From Lachnospiraceae bacterium YSB2008 (GTDB lineage Bacteria; Bacillota; Clostridia; Lachnospirales; Lachnospiraceae), in assembly GCA_000687655.1 (NCBI GenBank), contig JHWR01000015.1, positions 1 through 64,000 on the forward strand: a stretch of 64,000 bases of DNA, written 5' to 3'. The notes beneath the pieces were generated by a model. The model was not told the origin of the DNA, did not search any database, and saw only the letters and a list, made by a program, of their open reading frames with translations. This document shows positions 60,190 to 64,000 of this stretch, one piece after another. A program made the position numbers and the translations under genes. How positions within the stretch are numbered: the stretch's first letter is position 1; each line of letters starts with the position of its first letter.

Positions 60190-61716
60190 CTATTCCTCAA
60201 TTTTAACAGCCGAAGCTTTGGTCAGTGTGAAGAAGAAATCCGATCCTTCTCCAGGCTTACTCGTCACATCGATATTCTCATTATGAGCCCTGATGATCTC
60301 CTTAATTATCGCAAGTCCCAGACCTGAGCTCTGCTTATTCTTACCTCTCGAAGCATCACCCTTATAGAATCTGGTCCATATCTTTCTTATGGTATTCTCA
60401 TCCATTCCTATACCTTCATCCTTAACCGAAATCAGGATTTTATCACCCTGCTCAGTAATGGTGATGAAGATTCTTTTGCCCATAGGCGTGAATTTAAGAG
60501 CATTATCAATAAGATTATATATAACCTGCTGAATCTTTGTCTGATCGGCATATACTATAGTGTCCGTTGCAGAGTTATTAAGATAGATCGCTATGTTTTT
60601 CTCGATACATTTTATCTCAAATGTATTGAGCATTGGGTTGATGATCTCAGCTACGTCGAATTTAGAAAGCTTCAGGTACTGTCCGTACATATCGAAATTG
60701 TTCAGATCGAGAAGACCCTGAGTAAGCTTAGTAAGTCTCTGCGTTTCATTTAAGACTATTCCGAGATATCTGTCCTGCATTTCAGGAGGAATGGTACCGT
60801 CCTGAATGGCCTCAACATATCCCTTGATGGATGTAAGAGGCGAACGGAAATCGTGCGATATGTTTGAAATGAAGTCATGCCTGTACTGTTCGAGCTTTGA
60901 TAACTCATCGGCCATGTACTCCATGGATTTGGCGAGCTGACCGATCTCATCGTTGGAATCTATTCCCGTCTTTGCACCGAAGTTACCCTGAGAATATTCC
61001 TTGGCAACTGTGGAAAGTTTCTTAACCGGCTGAATAACCCTGTTGGAAAGCAGCCAGAGAAGTGTAAATGAAACGAGGATTATACAAAGGCATGGTATAT
61101 AGATCATACCGTAGATATTCATCAGGAGACTGTTGACGGATGTGACGGATGCGTGGCATATGAGAGTGCCGCCTCCGGTTCTGACTTCTTCTCCATTTTC
61201 ATTCACCTGTGAGAATATAAGAGGCATATTGATGGTAACGACATCGGAGGAATACAGTTCATAGAAGTTACCGGTCTCAACGAATTCCTCATGAAGCTTA
61301 TAGTTCTTATCAACCTCATAAATGTTTCTTGGGATGTTATCAAAATATATAGTGGATTTTTTTGTAGAATCACTCTTCGTTGCATTTTTATCCTCATCTT
61401 CATCAAGAGTGTCATTCTGTCTGTTAGATATAGCTACCATTCGTCCAAAGGTATCGGTATACCAGAAGTCGGCATTCAGGACTTCTCCGTAATAGTGCAG
61501 AGAGTTGGAAAGCTGATCTTTTGAAATGTCGCCGTTCAGATAAAATGCTATAGTCTGATTCGCAACGAGCTTAGTCTCACTGCGGAGGTTCTCAACCTTC
61601 TCCTGTGAGAGAGTTCGTCTTGTAGATATGGATGTTATGACGATTATGATGATAAATGAAGTCAGGAGTACCAAAAGAAAGAAGAGGTATATCCTGTCGA
61701 GAATGGACCGCTGCAT
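60190..61716 (-). CDS. Sensor histidine kinase (two-component)
   Basis: 508 aa. N-terminal helix (about 10-32), an extracytoplasmic sensor to about 195 with no known fold, a second helix (about 196-220), a HAMP domain (NRVIQPVKKLSTVAKEYSQGNFGAKTGIDSNDEIGQLAKSMEYMADEL), HisKA with phospho-His in HDFISNISHDFRSPLTSIKGYVEA, and HATPase (NLIDNALKFTP, DEGIGMDE, SSGLGLAIIK). It pairs with the response regulator just upstream on the same strand (28-bp gap). The stimulus is unknown. Confidence 0.93.
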   Translation of the reverse strand: MQRSILDRIYLFFLLVLLTSFIIIIVITSISTRRTLSQEKVENLRSETKLVANQTIAFYLNGDISKDQLSNSLHYYGEVLNADFWYTDTFGRMVAISNRQNDTLDEDEDKNATKSDSTKKSTIYFDNIPRNIYEVDKNYKLHEEFVETGNFYELYSSDVVTINMPLIFSQVNENGEEVRTGGGTLICHASVTSVNSLLMNIYGMIYIPCLCIILVSFTLLWLLSNRVIQPVKKLSTVAKEYSQGNFGAKTGIDSNDEIGQLAKSMEYMADELSKLEQYRHDFISNISHDFRSPLTSIKGYVEAIQDGTIPPEMQDRYLGIVLNETQRLTKLTQGLLDLNNFDMYGQYLKLSKFDVAEIINPMLNTFEIKCIEKNIAIYLNNSATDTIVYADQTKIQQVIYNLIDNALKFTPMGKRIFITITEQGDKILISVKDEGIGMDENTIRKIWTRFYKGDASRGKNKQSSGLGLAIIKEIIRAHNENIDVTSKPGEGSDFFFTLTKASAVKIEE

Positions 61717-61744
61717 AGCATATCCCTTTCCTGTGTATCGTAAG

Positions 61745-62476
61745 TTACTGGTTTAAGGTTTCAAATTTGTAGCCTATCCTCCAGATAGTGGTGATCTGCC
61801 AGTTGTGGTTTGTATTAAGCTTCTCACGGAGTCTCTTGATATGAACGTCAACAGTTCTTGTATCACCCATGAAGTCATATCCCCAGAGCTGTGACAGAAG
61901 CTGTTCTCTGGTGAAAACCTGATTTGGTCTTGATGCCAGGAAGTAGAGCAGTTCAAGCTCCTTAGGCGGCATTTCAACCGGCTTGCCTTCGAATGTTACA
62001 GAATAGTTTGATATGTTGACTATGAGGCCATCGTATTCCACAAAATCGCCGGTATGGTTGGAATCTATAGGAGGCTGCTCCTCATGTGCATCATCACCTG
62101 CAGAGACAGTCTCTGTTCTTCTGAGGACGGCTCTGACTCTGGCAACAAGCTCATTCGAATCAAACGGCTTGACTATGTAATCGTCTGCGCCTATCTTGAG
62201 ACCGAGAACCTTATCAAAAACCTCACCCTTTGCGGAGAGTATTATGACAGGGGTATTTCTTACCTTACGGATTCTCTGGCATACCTCATAACCATCTATT
62301 CCGGGAAGCATCAGATCCAGAAGTATAAGGTCCGGATTGTAGGTGTCCACCATATTCAGAGCGGCCTCGCCGTCATATGCAACCTTTGTATCAAAGCATT
62401 CCTTGATAAGATAAAGTGATATGAGCTCTGCGATGTTTTCATCATCATCAACTATAAGTATTCTTTGCTTTTCCAT
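61745..62476 (-). CDS. OmpR/PhoB-type response regulator
   Basis: 243 aa. The receiver has acidic pocket DDD at 10-12, the phospho-Asp54 in PDLILLDLMLPGIDG, and Lys in IVKPFD. An acidic linker (AGDDAHEEQPPIDSN) leads to a winged-helix DNA-binding domain (ELLYFLASRPNQVFTREQLLSQLWGYDFMGDTRTVDVHIKRLREKL). It starts 14 bp after mutS2 and precedes the sensor kinase. It acts as a transcriptional regulator once phosphorylated. Confidence 0.95.
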   Translation of the reverse strand: MEKQRILIVDDDENIAELISLYLIKECFDTKVAYDGEAALNMVDTYNPDLILLDLMLPGIDGYEVCQRIRKVRNTPVIILSAKGEVFDKVLGLKIGADDYIVKPFDSNELVARVRAVLRRTETVSAGDDAHEEQPPIDSNHTGDFVEYDGLIVNISNYSVTFEGKPVEMPPKELELLYFLASRPNQVFTREQLLSQLWGYDFMGDTRTVDVHIKRLREKLNTNHNWQITTIWRIGYKFETLNQ

Positions 62477-62490
62477 CTTAACCTCTTTCT

Positions 62491-64000
62491 TTACAGTTTA
62501 ACTATAGTAACGCCTGCATCACCTTCGCCGTATTCGGCAAGGCTGAATTTCTTTACATATTTCTTTTTTCTAAGATATTCATGAATTCCCTTACGAAGGG
62601 CTCCGGTTCCTTTGCCATGGACAACCCTGACAGTCTCAGCATGCGCCAGGATGGCATCGTCAAGGAATTTATCGAGCTCGGCTATGGCTTCATCAACTGT
62701 CTTTCCCAGAAGATTTATCTCAGGGTTAAATGTATAGCCCTTTCCGAAACTCGTGTCGCCGGCTGACATGTACGATTTCCTTTCATTTCCGGATGAAACA
62801 GTGCCTGGCTCCTCAAGTATGAGAAGGTCATCGATATGAATCCTTGATGAAAGAATTCCGAGACCTACCAGTGCCATGCCTTTCTGGTCAGGAAGTTCAA
62901 GTATATGTCCTTCCATATTGAGGCTTATTACCCGTACAAGGTCACCAATATGGAAGTCGCCCGACTTATGGCCTGATTTTTCAGGCTTAGAGCCGCCTTT
63001 TTCAGCCTTCGAAAGCTTCTTGCCTTTCTCGCGGAGTTCGGAACGCTTCTTTTCCATCTTGGAGATATCGGCCTTTCCGGGACTCTGAAGCCATTTGTTG
63101 TAATCTCTTATGGCCTGGTCGGCTTCTTCTTTTGCTGATTCGATGATCTCCTTCGCTTCCTCCCTTGCGGCATCAAGGATATCCTGCTTCTTCATATCAA
63201 GATGGGATTCCTTGTCTTTAAGGGACTGACGGAGACGTCTTACCTCTTCCTCATATGCCTCAATAGCCTGTTTGTCTTTCTCGGTTTCTTTTTTCAGCTC
63301 CTGAAGATCGGTAATGGCATTTTCCATTTCCAGGGCTGTACTGTCGAGCCTTTCCTTTGCGCTTTCGATGATCCTGTCAGAAAGACCGAGACGCTTTGAT
63401 ATGGCAAAAGCATTGGATTTGCCGGGAACTCCCAGAACCAGTCTGTAGGTCGGAAGCATATTTTCAAGATCAAATTCAAATGAAGCGTTCATAACGCCCG
63501 GTTCCGATATCGCAAATGTCTTAAGCTCACTGTAGTGTGTAGTGGCCATGACTCTTGCACCCTTATCTTTAAGGTAGGAGAGTATGGACATCGCGAGCGC
63601 GGCACCTTCCACCGGATCGGTTCCACCGCCCGGCTCATCGAAAAGACACAGCGATGAGCTGTCAGCATGCTTTGTTATATAAACTATATTGCTCATATGT
63701 GACGAGAAGGTTGACAGATTCTGTTCTATCGACTGCTCGTCGCCTATATCTGCAAAAACATCATTAAAGCAGGATAATACGGTTCCATCCTGTGCAGGTA
63801 CATGAAGTCCTGCCTGACCCATAAGTGTCAGAAGCCCCAGAGTCTTGAGTGAGACGGTCTTACCGCCTGTGTTCGGGCCGGTAACGATAAGGAGTGTATA
63901 GTCCTCGCCGAGCTTTATATCTACGGGAACAGCTGTATCTCTTGCAAGAAGAGGATGAATACCCTTCTTGATATCTATGATTCCATCATCACGAAGCACC
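62491..64000 (-). CDS. mutS2: MutS2 (C-terminal part; N-terminus beyond window edge)
   Basis: About 503 codons are seen, the frame being open to the window edge (64000), so the N-terminus lies outside. Visible are the MutS-type ATPase (Walker A IVTGPNTGGKTVSLKTLG, Walker B CLFDEPGGGTDPVEGAAL), a coiled coil (residues ~225-340 of this part), a KOW-like segment (HIGDLVRVISLNMEGHILELPD) and a C-terminal Smr nuclease domain (INLLGKTVDEAIAELDKFLDDA, RVVHGKGTGALRKGIHEYL). MutS2 acts on branched DNA and in ribosome rescue. The gene is 14 bp before the response-regulator gene on the same strand. Confidence 0.95.
   Translation of the reverse strand, partial: VLRDDGIIDIKKGIHPLLARDTAVPVDIKLGEDYTLLIVTGPNTGGKTVSLKTLGLLTLMGQAGLHVPAQDGTVLSCFNDVFADIGDEQSIEQNLSTFSSHMSNIVYITKHADSSSLCLFDEPGGGTDPVEGAALAMSILSYLKDKGARVMATTHYSELKTFAISEPGVMNASFEFDLENMLPTYRLVLGVPGKSNAFAISKRLGLSDRIIESAKERLDSTALEMENAITDLQELKKETEKDKQAIEAYEEEVRRLRQSLKDKESHLDMKKQDILDAAREEAKEIIESAKEEADQAIRDYNKWLQSPGKADISKMEKKRSELREKGKKLSKAEKGGSKPEKSGHKSGDFHIGDLVRVISLNMEGHILELPDQKGMALVGLGILSSRIHIDDLLILEEPGTVSSGNERKSYMSAGDTSFGKGYTFNPEINLLGKTVDEAIAELDKFLDDAILAHAETVRVVHGKGTGALRKGIHEYLRKKKYVKKFSLAEYGEGDAGVTIVKL

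Overview
The window reads as a chromosome segment of a low-to-mid GC Firmicute of class Clostridia, most likely a Lachnospiraceae relative of the Butyrivibrio/Roseburia/Coprococcus type. The evidence is the family mix: class II GalT next to GalK, a four-subunit 2-ketoacid:ferredoxin oxidoreductase, an archaeal-type IMP cyclohydrolase beside a stand-alone AICAR transformylase, DUF5688, DUF3160, a small Cys-rich DUF6472-like protein, LCP and phosphodiester-glycosidase envelope proteins, strong AGGAGG ribosome sites and sigma-A type promoters. No organism name can be read directly from the sequence.

Layout. 1-3.0 kb is a decayed, AT-richer junction holding a TnpB (IS200/IS605) tail, two copies of a Fic C-terminus (one in an intact RhuM-Fic protein), a 16-codon stub of a tyrosine phosphatase whose full copy lies at 3.06 kb, and a P-loop fragment. 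3.0-11.1 kb holds core genes: LMW phosphatase, HflX, a zinc-ribbon/DUF3160 membrane protein, an LCP protein and an aldo/keto reductase with ferredoxin-type clusters. At 11.14 kb a tRNA-Pro(GGG) is followed by a one-gene cassette (AAA+/DUF4143 ATPase) lying between two identical 46-bp direct repeats made of the tRNA 3' end and its terminator. 12.7-19.2 kb has galT-galK divergent from a giant sugar-sensor/EAL/beta-helix protein. 19.3-32.4 kb carries DUF5688, a sodium:solute symporter, proC, a chemoreceptor, PAP2, an aldose epimerase, a MocR regulator with a convergent pyridoxal kinase, a sugar epimerase and two lipoproteins.

32.5-37.5 kb (Cys/Met PLP enzyme, MalY/PatB, MATE, LysR) and 48.3-51.1 kb (metY, cysK) are two sulfur amino-acid loci. 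They appear linked by one LysR-type box of identical geometry, TATAG-N7-CTATA-like, also found in front of the LysR gene. metY additionally has a 47-codon leader peptide with two Cys-Cys-Cys runs, followed by an intrinsic terminator with a competing antiterminator strand, so a cysteine-responsive attenuator is proposed.

37.5-40.4 kb is a degV-purO-AICAR transformylase operon. 40.4-45.1 kb holds a Bax-inhibitor protein, a YkgJ protein, small proteins, a HAD phosphatase and cardiolipin synthase. 45.2-48.3 kb is the porGDAB-type operon. 51.2-56.2 kb holds a hybrid histidine kinase, a gpx-ohrR pair with a palindrome inside its promoter, a cation efflux protein and an Rrf2 regulator. 56.5-60.0 kb carries envelope genes (phosphodiester glycosidase, membrane protein, GT2-GtrA fusion). 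60.2-64.0 kb, on the minus strand, is mutS2 (cut by the window edge) followed by an OmpR-type response regulator and its histidine kinase.

Two intergenic structured elements (24.16-24.36 kb, and 2 x 85 bp at 40.39-40.56 kb) share the same stem and look like members of one undescribed repeat family. The features I rate most worth pursuing are the Cys leader/attenuator, the tRNA-flanked ATPase cassette with twin palindromes, the repeat family, the LysR regulon and the EAL/beta-helix protein. All calls were made by reading the sequence; no database search was run.
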